Assembly (NCBI GenBank): GCA_963930645.1
Contig: OZ005653.1
Coordinates: 111,385,259-111,449,258, forward strand
Direction: 5' to 3'
Length of the DNA: 64,000 bases
Source: Salticus scenicus
Lineage: Eukaryota; Arthropoda; Arachnida; Araneae; Salticidae
Made by a program: the position numbers and the translations under genes. Below are positions 23,001 through 33,729 of this stretch, piece after piece. Under the pieces are notes generated by a model. It saw nothing but the letters and a program-made list of their open reading frames with translations, was not told the DNA's origin and made no database searches. The first letter of the stretch is position 1, and each line of letters opens with the position of its first letter.

Positions 23001-23399
23001 AAACTCTTTTGTAAGTCACAACTGAATTCTATCATCCCCACGTTGACAAAACAATTATTAATCGGTCTTTTATGATGTCAAATGCTTTATCATTCGGACC
23101 CTCGGCTCTTTTCCAAATAGATTCAAGCGACTAACTTTCCTTTTACTCTTCGCAAAACTGCTCAGCTGTTATTTTTTTCTAACTCAAAACTTTTGCCTGG
23201 AGGAAATGGGGTATTTTCAAGTATTTTCAAGTCCTCCTCTAATTCCATTGTCTGCGAGTGAAAGATACATATCCCCGTTTCTCTTTCTTCGTGAGAGGAA
23301 AAATCTGAGCTATGTTCAATCTTGGATTCTTATATTTCGCTTTGTTTAGTCTGACTTTGCGTAAAAAGAGCATTTACCATTTCTGGGTTTAAGTAAAGC

Positions 23400-23810
23400 T
23401 GATTTAAGAGCTCTGCAGTTTTATTTCAAAGTAAAAATTATTTTGTGTTTCGTTATTGGGTCTAACAGCTGCTTTCGTCTCAATTTGAGCAAAGTTTCCT
23501 TTCAGAGTCACGCGAGAGAAATGAAAACTCTTACAAACCTCATCGATTCGTGAGCGCAACCACTTCACCTAAAAAGTCCTTGGTTTTTACCTAACTACGA
23601 TCATAGGCATCGTCGTTGCCCGTGTCTCTATGAAAAGTGTGCTCGACTTCGTTATTCATGGTTTTATGGACATGAGGTCTAAAATATTCGGCTAACTCTA
23701 CACTTGCACCTACATGATTTATAATTTCGCTAGCGTTTTTCTTCTTTAGCTCTAAACACTGTGGTCGTATGTGATCATTCTCTTTGCATAATAGTAAATA
23801 ACTTACCGTT
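23400..23810 (-). pseudogene. Protease and zinc-knuckle remnant
   Basis: A DTG triad (minus, 23618-23626) sits in the context HRDTGND, suitable for a retropepsin active site. It is followed downstream by KTKDFLGEVV and, later, PEMVNALFTQSQT. Upstream, at about 23765-23800, the minus strand reads C-KEND-H-IRPQ-C, a zinc knuckle lacking its first cysteine. Frames are broken several times. Confidence 0.6.
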
Positions 23811-24729
23811 TCTTAACAAAATTTTGATCGGAATTTTTCTCATGATTCCTCTCGTGTTTCCCAGAATTCTTATACGAGTGTTCTTTTTCCAAAATTTGTC
23901 CGAGTCGTGTTCTATTCTTCGCACGATTTTCTGTTTATCCGAATTGATGATTTCCAACAAAACATTTCTCGGAAATTTTAAACACATTTTTACTATGTTC
24001 GGAATGTATGCTGTCGTATCCCTAACAGCAAAAAATATTTTAGAAACGTAACAGTCATATAACATGGAGACATTTTAAATATTACAGAAACGTTCAGTTA
24101 GCTTTCCGATTACTTTCATAAACGTAGAAATGTCCGCGATCGTAAAAAAAAAAAAAAAAAAAAAAAAACGACACGTAACAGAAACATTTCAATCACATAA
24201 CAGAGAGAACATGGAAAAGGGCGAATGTTTCAGAAAGGTATCAGAGAAAGGTTTCAGAAAGGTATCAGAAAACATGTTATGTTTTTGAAAGTTTGTAAAC
24301 ATTTTGCAACATAACTGAAACTTTCTGTGCTGTATGGGATATATAACATTTTTCGGCTAGTTCATTCGCTTATTTAAAACTTTCCCACACATTCAAATAC
24401 TTATGCCGGACTTCTAAGGGCACTTTTCCACTTTTTTAAATTTTTCGTAAGTATAGGTTCTTTGAGAGACTCATAATTTTAGTTCCAATGATTTCGACTC
24501 AGTTTTCTGTGTAACTAACTCCTTAATACATATATGTGGTCTAACCACAAAGATGAGGGCTCACGTATGTGTTCCCCGAATTTCTTCTTTAGTACATTTG
24601 CTTTTTAATAATAGATTTTTTTTTTTTTTCAGATGTTGAAAATCGTCTACTTTTTCAACGAGTTCTATTAATTCAGCAATTTCGGTAGCAACCAACGTAA
24701 AAAATTAAGCGATCCATTTGCTCTCATCT

Positions 24730-24996
24730 CTATTTCTTGCTGAGCCTACGCTCGAAAACCATTAAGAATAAAATTATAACCATATATTTTGGATAAAATT
24801 TAGAAACTATATCTTTTAAATTTATTTTATTCATCTTATGACTCTCTAAACATGAAATTTCCAAATTTAAGATAATGTTTTTCATTGTGCTTTGCAACCG
24901 CATTTTTTTTTCTAGTTCTAATTCCCGGTTTTCACATTCTTTTCCATCTAACTGCCCCTGCTTCCTTTTCAATCGCAACGATCCAGGTTTTCCCAT
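24730..24996 (-). pseudogene. Gag-like charged region of the Gmr1-like element
   Basis: An 88-codon stretch rich in Glu and Lys (RELELEKKMRLQ). Its position between the right LTR and the zinc knuckle fits Gag, but there is no diagnostic motif. The region 23811-24729 and 24997-25575 is decayed internal DNA with a poly-A run at about 24145-24168. Confidence 0.5.
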
Positions 24997-26044
24997 TCTA
25001 CATGCTCTTCTTTCTATTTTAGAGTATATTCTAAGAAGATTTTAACTTATTTCTCCGGATAATCTTGAGCTTCTAATTTAGACTCCCTTATTACTTTAAT
25101 TTGCACGAAACATCCTCAAAAATATTTATTTTTCCCGAAATAATAATTTTAACTAAATACTAACAAACTTAAAATTCCCTACATTTTATAAAATTATACA
25201 CAAAATATAATACAATACAATACGTGAGTTTAAAATATACACAAATTTTATAATCAACTAAATAGAAAAACGATATATCAAAAATTCATCTTAATTTTTA
25301 CAAAATTAGAACTAGATATGACAAAAATCCTAATGTCACTTGAATAGTAACAAAATATAAATTGAGATTGATCTACCAATTAACAGTTACCGTTAATTAC
25401 AATCTTAATTTATTTTTTTTTAATTAAATAATCTTCATAGTACAAGAATTTTTCAAAATTTCTGCAATTATCATTAAAAATAAATAAAATAAAATTTCTA
25501 GAAAATCTTTCCCCGAAATGAATTTGACTAGTATCGCATTGAATTTACTCTTAAATTCAATATTCATAAAGATCTTTACCCAAACCAGTCTCTCTCTAAC
25601 TAGGTAAATTCAATAAAAAGCAAATCCTTCAGGCTTATTCGGAAGGGTAGGTTGATTTCTTTTTTCTTATCAAGCAGCCGTCATTTTGTTTCGAAATGGC
25701 GGCTACAAATTATAAACGAATTAGTAGAAATATTGAAGTAGGCTATCTACATATGAAGTTTTAAGCAAATTGGTTCATAAATACCTTTTTATATGAATTT
25801 AAATTTTTCAAGTGACCGGCGCTTGGAAACAAGATGGTGGGCCAAGTTGACAATTATATCAAATGCATTTGTGAGATAAGACTACTGTACAAATATAGTT
25901 GGAATTAATTCAGAATCTCAGAAGTCATCGTGTTGAAGAATTAAGTGGCTGCCACTTGGATCAAAATGGCAGAGAAAGGTGCTCAGTGTACTAATTAATC
26001 TAAGATATTGTTGAAAATTTAAAAATAATTCTTTTTTTTTTTTG

Positions 26045-26250
26045 GTAGAAATTCCTTCAAAGAGACTTAGTAAGTTGATTAAATGTTAATTTTTTGCATT
26101 TCTAGTTTGTTTTAACATTAAAATAGCCTAATTTCCCCTTAAAAACGCATTAAAAAGCTCAAATATGGCAGGTAATGGATTTGGCGCGAAATTTAGCGAC
26201 TTTTCCACTAGGCGACTTTTTTGGCGATTTTTGGCGAGAAAATCCATATT
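26045..26250 (+). repeat. Fragment of the 2.6-3.2 kb LTR-like repeat
   Basis: About 205 bp matches the 5' part of the block at 2597-2790, including GGCAGGTAATGGATTTGGCG and GGCGAGAAAATCC. It is flanked on both sides by satellite-like DNA and stops where the TATA region would begin. Confidence 0.8.
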
Positions 26251-26262
26251 TCATTAATAAAT

Positions 26263-27755
26263 TTCATTGAGACACTTATATAGTCTATGTATACATCAAA
26301 ATTCAAACAAATTCGGAATACGCTTTTTGCAATTTTAAATTGAAATTTCCAAGTGGTCTCCACTTGAATGCAAAATGGTGGAGCAACTTGGTTAAGAAAC
26401 TCATAGAAGTTATTCATAACACAAGTTAAGCCACTGTCCAAATTTGGTTCGATTTGGAGTATTATTTCGGAAGTTATCGTGATTTTAATTTTCAATTGGT
26501 ACTCTTTTTTCAAGTGGCCCCGCTTAACTTAACATATCCGCCACTTTATTAAAAATGGTGGATACGTTCATTAATAAACTTCATTGAGACACTTATATGG
26601 TCTATGTATACATCAAAATTGAAACAAATTCAGAATACGCTTTTTACAATTTGAATTTGAAAATATCAAGTGGTCTCCACTAGAAAACAAAATGGTGGAG
26701 CAACTTGGTTAAGAAACTCATCTAAGGTATCCATAGCACAAGTTAAGACGCTGTCCAAATTTCGTTTCATTTGGAGTATTATTTCGGAAGTTATCCCGAT
26801 TTAAAATTTTCAAGTGGTAGCCTGATTTCAAGTGGCCCCACTTAAGCTATCCGCCTCTTTATTAAAAATGGCAGATAAATTTCATTTATAAAGTTCATTG
26901 AGACCCTTTATGTAGTCTAGATTTACAAAAAAATTCAAGCAACTCTTGCTTTAAATACGCTTTTTACCATGTGGGTTAGAAATATTCAAGTGGCTGTCAC
27001 TTGAAAACAAAAAGTCGGAGCAACTTGTTTAACGAACTCATACAAGAAACTCATCCATGATATTCATAATAACACAAGTTAAGACACTGTCCGAATTTGG
27101 TTCGATTTGGGATATTATTTCGGAAGTTATCGGGATTTTAAATTTTCAAGTGGTAGCCTGATTTCAAGCGGCCCTGCTTAACTTAAGATATCTGCCACTT
27201 TATTAAAAATGGCGGATACGTTCATTAATAAACTTCATTGAGACACTTATATAGTCTATGTATACATCAAAATTCAAACGAATTTGGAATACGCTTTTCA
27301 CAATTTGAATTTGAAAATTTCAAGTGGTCTCCACTTGAAAACAAAATTGTGGAGCAACTTGGTTAAGAAACTCATCCAAGATATTCATAACACAAGTTAA
27401 GACGCTGTCCAAATTTGGTTCGATTTGGAGTATTATTTCAGAAGTTATCATGATTTTAAATTTTCAAGTCGTAGCCTGATTTCAAGTTTCACTTAAGATA
27501 TCCGCCACTTTATTAAGTTCATTTAGACCCTTATGTAGTCTAGATTTACATAAAAATTCAAGCAAATCTTGCTTTAAATACGCTTTTTAGAATGTGGGTT
27601 AGAAATATTCAAGTGGCTGCCACTTGAAAACAAAAAGTCAGAGCAACTTGGTTAACAAACTCACCGAAGATATTTATAAGATCAGTTCACTGTCCAAATT
27701 TGGTTCGATATTGAGTATTATTTCGGGAGTTATCGTGATGACAAAATTTTCATTA
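26263..27755. repeat. Dimeric tandem array, about 315-bp monomers
   Basis: Units begin TTCATTGAGAC at 26263, 26580, 26894 and 27234, with TTCATTTAGACCC at 27518. Two monomer types are seen. Type A reads GAGACACTTATATRGTCTATG. Type B reads AGACCCTTATGTAGTCTAG and GCTTTAAATACGC. The order is A-A-B-A-B. Each carries CAAGTGG...CCACTTG and GGAGCAACTTG words. An open frame at 26208-26513 (minus) is a by-product of this array. Confidence 0.85.
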
Positions 27756-27935
27756 TAGATGGATAGATTGATAGATAGATATATATATATAGAAAAAGGA
27801 AGTGATTGCAATAGGTCGATTTCTAAAGAAATCAACCTAAAATAAATAAATAAATACAAGACACAAAGTCCTGCCTTTTCTTTCTTCTTATCTGCCCTAC
27901 TTTCGCCACTACTTGACGGGGAAGGGGTAGAGCCC

Positions 27936-28555
27936 TAAATAGGTTCTGGTACCCGCAGTTACCCACAGATTACCCGCTTTGTGGTTCAGGTTCGAGTGCG
28001 TTTGCATTAATTTTTTACCGGCGGGTAAAAAATTAAAATATTAAAACACGGAAAATATTTTTCTTGGAGGAATTTTTATATTGCTTTTTTTATGAATATA
28101 ATCTTTCAAGTGCTGCGATTGACTGACATTATCTTCCTTGATAACAGTTTAAAGCTACATAACTCATAACATAAGTTTAATACCTTAAGAAGAAATCCAT
28201 AGATATTAATAATTGACGTTTATAACTTTAGATTAAAAAATATATATTGGTGGATATCAATGGATTTTTTAAAAGTTAGTGTAATACACAAGAATTTTTG
28301 TTGTTTTATGTACTGAAGTTTTGTTTCTAATCAGACTAGTTATTTTTAATACAATTATAATTATTTACTTGTTTTAATATGTTAAATGAAAAAACAGTAT
28401 TTCTTGAAATAGAATTTGAATTCAGTGTCTTATATAGTGCAAATTGAATACTTTTTTGCGGTACGCGGGTCAGAAACTGCGAGATCGGGTGAGGTTGCGG
28501 GTCGAAAATCTTTCTGAGGGTGTATGCAAGTCATGTTTCCTTTACTCGACCCTCG
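27936..28555. mobile_element. MITE-like insertion with ACCCGC-rich ends
   Basis: Interrupts the LTR between GGGGAAGG and CTCGGCACTCCG. The left end is rich in ACCCGC-type words (GGTACCCGCAGTTACCC) and the right end in their complement (GGTTGCGGGTCG). The middle is AT-rich. This resembles hAT-type miniature elements. Exact ends and target duplication were not resolved. Confidence 0.5.
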
Positions 28556-28877
28556 CAGGACTGTAGGAGGTGGTCGACAAATTATCTCCTAACTCGGCAC
28601 TCCGAAACTTGTACATTAACAGTCACTTACTTCGTGGGCGCCATGAAGAATTTTTGAACGCCGTGAGCGTGGTCGTCTGGGAAAATTCTATGTCCTGCAA
28701 GGGAGCACTCCTGAATAGCTGTCGGTGCCTCAAAGTGTAGTTTTTCTTTCTTTCCAGACCTGCCGTCTCCTCAGTCAGTGGACATTTGACATGAAAGCCC
28801 AGGAGAGAAAGAAGGCGTACTACAATTATATATATATATACAATCACACATTCAAAAAAACATATACAAATATAAAA

Positions 28878-28951
28878 ATACTTTACTAAGAATTCAAAAT
28901 AATATATATATATATATATATATATATTATTTTGAATTCTTAGTAAAGTAT
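28878..28951. repeat. 74-bp near-perfect palindrome with AT centre
   Basis: ATACTTTACTAAGAATTC on the left pairs with GAATTCTTAGTAAAGTAT on the right around a TA tract. It lies in a TA-rich zone just right of the Gmr1-like LTR. It may be an expanded foldback or a TA-target insertion. Confidence 0.8.
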
Positions 28952-28977
28952 ATATATTTATATATATATATATACCC

Positions 28978-29110
28978 TCTAACAAAAAAGTGACGCACCA
29001 AGAAGGAGTAATGCAAACTGGACACAAATTGACATACATACAAGTTTTGATGGAATCAAGCACCAATTCTGTATAACCATCGATCCTACGTGCAACTGGT
29101 ACTTCAGTGA
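28978..29110. mobile_element. Possible Tc1-type terminal fragment
   Basis: GTGACGCACCAAGAAGGAGT followed by TGCAAACTGGACACA has the same layout as the better Tc1-type end at 44771 (CTCAAGAAGGA..., then TTGGACACA). No transposase follows. Tentative. Confidence 0.35.
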
Positions 29111-29593
29111 CTTCAAATACCCTCAATAGTCGGCTCAGAGAAATGCAGTTGAGCTCAGTCCCCGGATCTCTCTTCCACCATGGACGTTTGAAGTCCATGG
29201 TGGGAAGTCCATATCATAAAAAGGGTCCTACAACCAGCTCGGGATTTTACCAATCTAACACAACAATTGGACAGAATTTGGCACGATACTTCACAGGAGC
29301 ACATCTGCCAAATCTATTAATTAATACCAAGCCGAATAACTGCGTACTTAAGGGCCAGAAGTGGAAAAATGCATTATTGACTTGTTTAATTTGTGAGGCC
29401 CTTTCTCTTGATTAAATTATTCAAAATTTCTGAAACTGTAACCAACTGTTTTTCTCCACATGTACATCACATCTACCAATTTTTGTCCCATTCGGACCAC
29501 CCATACCACCCCATGTACCAATTTTCGTCCCCAATTCTTCTTAGTGCGGTCGTTTTATATATATATATAGAGAGAGAGAGAGAGAAAGTGTAT

Positions 29594-29647
<54 letters not shown>

Positions 29648-30000
29648 TATTCTTATTCATATATTAAAAAAAATGTAACTTTTCAAATCCTTACTCAATA
29701 AAAACTTTATTTAAATAATACAAAGCGCAAATTAGATTCCTTAATAAATGCATTAGATTATTTTATAATTTACTGAAAAAAAAAAGGAAATTTCTAAATC
29801 AGTCAATAAAATAAATTTAATAATGTTATAAAAATGCTTTTCTCAAGTTATAAGTTAGGCTTTATATTTTGGAATATTTGTCATAATTTAATTTATCTGA
29901 CTAAAAAATTACTATGGATTTTTATACGTTAAAGAGATTAACATTGTTTCAGAGAAAATCTTTTTATCAAAATAATCTCAAATTTTAATCTCATTGTTAA
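29111..30000. other. Unassigned stretch with a short hairpin and TA tract
   Basis: A perfect 11-bp hairpin CCACCATGGAC/GTCCATGGTGG lies at 29175-29203. AG and TA microsatellites lie at about 29571-29642. The rest is AT-rich and no gene is supportable. Confidence 0.55.
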
Positions 30001-30509
30001 GTCAGCTAAAATATTCTTCTAAGCAATAAATATTTCATTTTCTTACAACGTATCTTTGCAAAAATAAATTTTTATTTTATGATTTTTAGGGCTCCACAGT
30101 AAAAATCTTCCACTTTTAAAAAATATATTTTTACTTAAATTTTTATTTTGTACCATTTAGTTACAAAAAAAAAAAAAAAAAAAAAAAAAGGAAGCAAAGA
30201 AAAGAAAAGAAAAGAAAAGAAATAAGAAAGAAAGAAAGAAAGCTTCTAAAGTAACTAATCGGAAATGTTTAGGACAGTGTGTAGAAAATGTAAGATTTTC
30301 TTTTATGTGTTGACATATTTTCAATTTATTATCTGCAAAAAAGTAACACATCGGCCTTGGAGGATCGAACCCACGACCATCGCGTTCTTCACACGTCGTT
30401 TTAAACAACTGAACTAACGAGTGATGAAAACATTTGCTGACATTTACAAAAAGTGGGGGTGTCTTGTTTCCCCGCGTGACACAAAGACACTATGACTAAA
30501 ATCCAATTT

Positions 30510-30557
<48 letters not shown>

Positions 30558-30558
30558 G

Positions 30559-30752
30559 CAGAGCTGCCAACCTAATCCGGCAAATTGTTAGTACCGCCCC
30601 TTTTTCTACACCAGTCATATTTTAGAGTATTTTTTCTACTTAATTCATCATAGATACAGTTGAAGAGAATTGCTCTAAAAATTAAGTGGTGTAGAAAAAA
30701 GGGCGTTTTTCAATGGGCGTTAACAGTTTGCCGGATTAGGTTGACAGCTCTG
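30559..30752. mobile_element. hAT-like MITE, 194 bp
   Basis: Ends CAGAGCTGCCAACC and GGTTGACAGCTCTG form an inverted repeat that extends inward through CCTAATCCGGCAAA and TTTTTCTACACCA with gaps. CAGAG-type termini fit hAT elements. The flanks TATAAAGG and TAAAAGAT are only partly alike, so the 8-bp duplication is decayed or my ends are slightly off. It interrupts the tRNA-like module array. Confidence 0.75.
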
Positions 30753-31028
30753 TAAAAGATATTAAGTAGACAAAGAAAAACGTCCTTTTATCTACTGACA
30801 CCTTTTCTATTAATTGTCTGCAAATATTATTACCTCGGCCCTTCCAGTTTGGAACTCAAGCCTCTCGCGTTATCAACATGACTCTCTAACTAGCTGAACC
30901 AATAAGAGACGAAATTATCTTCTTGCATTTTCTTTAAAGTGTAAGAGCCTTGTTTATTCGCGTGATACGATAACACGATGACTAAATACATTTTGAACAA
31001 TAAATAAATACAATAAATTAAAAATTAA

Positions 31029-31069
<41 letters not shown>

Positions 31070-31754
31070 TTAGAAGCTTTTTATTAAAGAGTCTATAAAA
31101 GCATAAAAAAATAGAAAATAATAAAAAATTAAAATTAAAATTAAAATTTGGCAAATTACTCTTTCATCTCTAAGAATTTTTTAGAGAAAAATATAGTTAT
31201 TGCACTTTTGCAATAGATGAAAATTATTATATATTCAAAATGTTTTAAAAAGCATTCGAGACCAATATTTTTATTTATTATTTTTTTGTATAACTTTTCG
31301 CTAAGCCATAAATTTCAAAGGTTTAAAAAGCTGTTAAAATTATTTTGAATATTAAAAAACTTTCAGCTCTTGCAAAATTGAAAAATCTATATTTTTCTCT
31401 AAAATTTTCTTAGTTGATTTCTTAGTTGATTTCATTTCTTTAGAGCATGTCTTTGCCAGAATACATTTTTAATTTAAGATTTTTAGGATTCCTCAATGAA
31501 AAGCTTCTAATATTACTGTTATTATTATTATTATTATTATTATTTACTTAAATTTTTATTTTGCTGTTTTTAATTACAGAAAAAGAAAAATCCAAAAACT
31601 AATCCAAATTTTTCAGGATACTATGTATGCAAAGAGAGATTTTTTTTTTTTTTTAATCAGTTGACATCTTTTCTTTTAATTATCTGAATAAAAGTGACAC
31701 GTCGGCGTTCGAGGACTGAACCGAAGACCATCGAGTTATCAGCATGATTGTTTA

Positions 31755-31960
31755 ATGTTGATAATTTGGGAATAAGGGCGATTGACAGTCTTTGGGTCCT
31801 AGGCCAGAGGGTAAGTGCCTTCCGTGGAGGCCTTTCTATAGATTCCTAGACCGTATTTATGCAACTTTCAGAAAAGAAAAATTCTGAAATCTCCAAAAGA
31901 ATAGTCCAAACAGCACAACATAGGATTGAACCAGGTAACTCAGTTTATCAGTCTGAAACT
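31755..31960 (-). mobile_element. SINE, third family, degraded copy
   Basis: Shares TTTGGGAATAAGGRCGAT, GTCCTAGGCC, GGCCTTTCT and CCGTATTTATNCAA with 55123-55345. The tRNA-like head on the right side is mostly lost here. Confidence 0.6.
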
Positions 31961-32589
31961 CTAATAAAAAATCAAAGAACAGTCAAGAAATCCCATAGAA
32001 CATGTTAGAAAAATCTAAAAATACAGATAATGTTGCTTTTGAATACTTTTGAAAATATTTTGATTATTTAAAAATTTTCATCTCTTACAAAGTGCTAATC
32101 TATATTCTTTAAAATCTATTTACATCTCTATTCTTTACATCTATAATCAACAACATATAATCTCTTTACATCTAACAACATCTAATCTCTTTACATCTAT
32201 ATTCTTTAAAATTTTCTTTCTTTTTTTTTTTTTTCATTTTTTTCTTCATTGTGTATTAATAACTAAAAACTAAAACTAAAAAAAAAAAAAAAATAAGATA
32301 CTGTGTAGACAATGAAATCTTTCCCTTTAACGTATGACATCTTTTTTATTAATTATCAGCAAAAATGTAACACACCGGCCTACGAGGATCAAACGAAAAG
32401 TCCCCGTGCTATTTAGGTGACTCTTTAACAAACTGAGGCAACGAGCGACATAACGGATTGATTACATTTACTTTAAAGGGGGGACACCTTGGTCTTATCG
32501 TGAGACGAAGAGAAATACTACTTCTAAACAAAAGATACGTGAATACTTTTATAATGTATATATATAGATATATAGATATATAAATATCC

Positions 32590-33460
32590 ATAAATATATA
32601 TGTATAACATATAAAATCTGCATAAGTATTAAAATTTGTAAACGTAAATTGTACATTTACATATTTGATTATATTTGTATACTTGTAATGGAACCTTTTT
32701 CTTAAGAAGAGTGCTACATATATATATTTCTATGCAGTGCACCTTTTACTGATTTATAGCATATGCAGAACTGTCAATTTTTGCTTATTTTATTTATTTA
32801 TTTATTTACCGCATAACTTTAAGAGTCATGTTCTTCGTATTTATCTATAATTACATATTGGAGAAATTTACCTTATCGGAAAGGTAGTGTGAAAAAGGAA
32901 AATCCTAACAATTCTACAGAAAATAATTAAAACTTTTTGGTAATTCTAAATATATTTTTCATAAAACTTACAATATATATATTTTTTAAATTATTGTTGT
33001 TAAAAGAAAGAAAAAAAAAGACTGTACAATTCAATGTATAAGAATAGAAGTGACGAATTGATTTTATCATACCCCTGAAATTTAAATTAATAAGAAAAAT
33101 GTTCTGAAAGGCTGTTGTTTCGTCTCTAATCTAATATTATTATATATATTGATATGCAGTGAAACATATTGTCTTTTTCAATCAGTTATGTTAAATAAGG
33201 CATATAATAAAATGTTCCATTTATCTGAGTTATTCACAGTTTGATCAGTTCTTCAGTTTTTCAGTAGCACATCTCTAAATATTAGATGATATATTTGAAA
33301 CGGTATTTTTACATGAGAACAGAAAATGAGAATATTAGCTAAATCAATAGAATCACTGAAAATTTATTATTTAGATTAATCTTTATGTGTTATTGTATTC
33401 ATATGATTTTTATGTATTGCTTTCTAATGGATATGATTATCCAGATAGTTACGATAAAGA
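32590..33460. other. AT-rich noncoding stretch
   Basis: No gene or clear repeat beyond short TA tracts. Confidence 0.6.
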
Positions 33461-33704
33461 TATCATTATCTTGGATAGAACAGAAAGGAAAATAGAACGA
33501 GCAAAGATGTATTAATCCTTCTCCTTTAAATTACATTCTTAAACTGAAACATTCAAAACCGCAGAATACCGCTACATTAACCTGACACGTGTTCGACAGT
33601 ACGCGTACATTAAAATATGTGTATTACAACCATTAACTGAGCGAGAAGTTCATTAATATGGGAAAGCTAAATTAAATTATTTTTCTGAGGTTAAAAATCT
33701 GACA
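33461..33704 (-). repeat. copia remnant, 3' LTR
   Basis: Shares CTTGGATAGAAC, GGAAAATAGAACGAGC, AATACCGCTACATTAAC and GTGTTCGACAGTA with the right copy. A purine run GTGGGGG lies just outside in element sense, where the polypurine tract is expected. Confidence 0.8.
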
Positions 33705-33729
33705 CCCCCACGTAAGTTCATAAACGTTC

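Larger units (their letters stand above)
25648..27839. mobile_element. Satellite-bearing DNA element inserted in the LTR
   Basis: The insertion is bounded by TAGGTTGATTTCTTT (25648-25662) and its exact reverse complement (27825-27839). The right end is also a hairpin by itself: TAGGTCGATTTCT (27812-27824) pairs with the terminal word. Inside are diverged satellite-like units, an LTR fragment, a dimeric tandem array and a GATA-rich microsatellite. Subterminal inverted repeats, a 3' hairpin and a tandem core recall Helentron-type nonautonomous elements, but this class assignment is inference. No coding region. Confidence 0.6.
19529..28824 (-). mobile_element. Decayed Ty3/gypsy-type element with Gmr1-like domain order
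   Basis: On the minus strand the order is LTR (right), gag-like region, CCHC-like knuckle, protease, integrase, reverse transcriptase, RNase H, LTR (left). Integrase lies upstream of reverse transcriptase, the reverse of ordinary Ty3 and the order known for the Gmr1 group. The two LTRs are clearly related but diverged, and the right one is split by later insertions. Every domain carries stops or frame breaks, so the copy is old and dead. Flanking sequences do not give a clean target duplication. Confidence 0.85.
25576..28824 (-). repeat. Gmr1-like element, 5' LTR, split by insertions
   Basis: Pieces at 25576-25647, 27860-27935 and about 28556-28824 align in order with the left LTR. The gaps are filled by a 2.2 kb insertion (25648-27839) and a second one (about 27936-28555). 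The right end TACTACA (28818-28824) corresponds to the start TGTAGTA in element sense. Confidence 0.8.
30050..32530 (-). repeat. Four diverged copies of a tRNA-like module in tandem
   Basis: Modules centred at about 30360, 30850, 31700 and 32380 share TGACATNTTTT, TTATCTGCAAAA, TAACACRYCGGCCT, GAGGATCGAACC and, further on, GTTTAACWAACTGA. Read on the minus strand they give box A-like TAGTTCAGTTG and box B-like GGTTCGATCC, best kept at 30350-30415. Two or three are followed by the phrase CGTGACAC...ACACTATGACTAAA and a TA tract. The longer flank (ACTTAAATTTTTATTTTG) also repeats at 30140 and 31545. Confidence 0.7.

Noticed and set aside
26208..26513. 101-codon minus-strand frame
   Set aside because: Lies across an LTR fragment and a satellite unit and is not kept open in the neighbouring units.
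28623..29198. 191-codon minus-strand open frame
   Set aside because: It runs through LTR sequence, TA tracts and a palindrome; composition is repetitive (YIYI runs).
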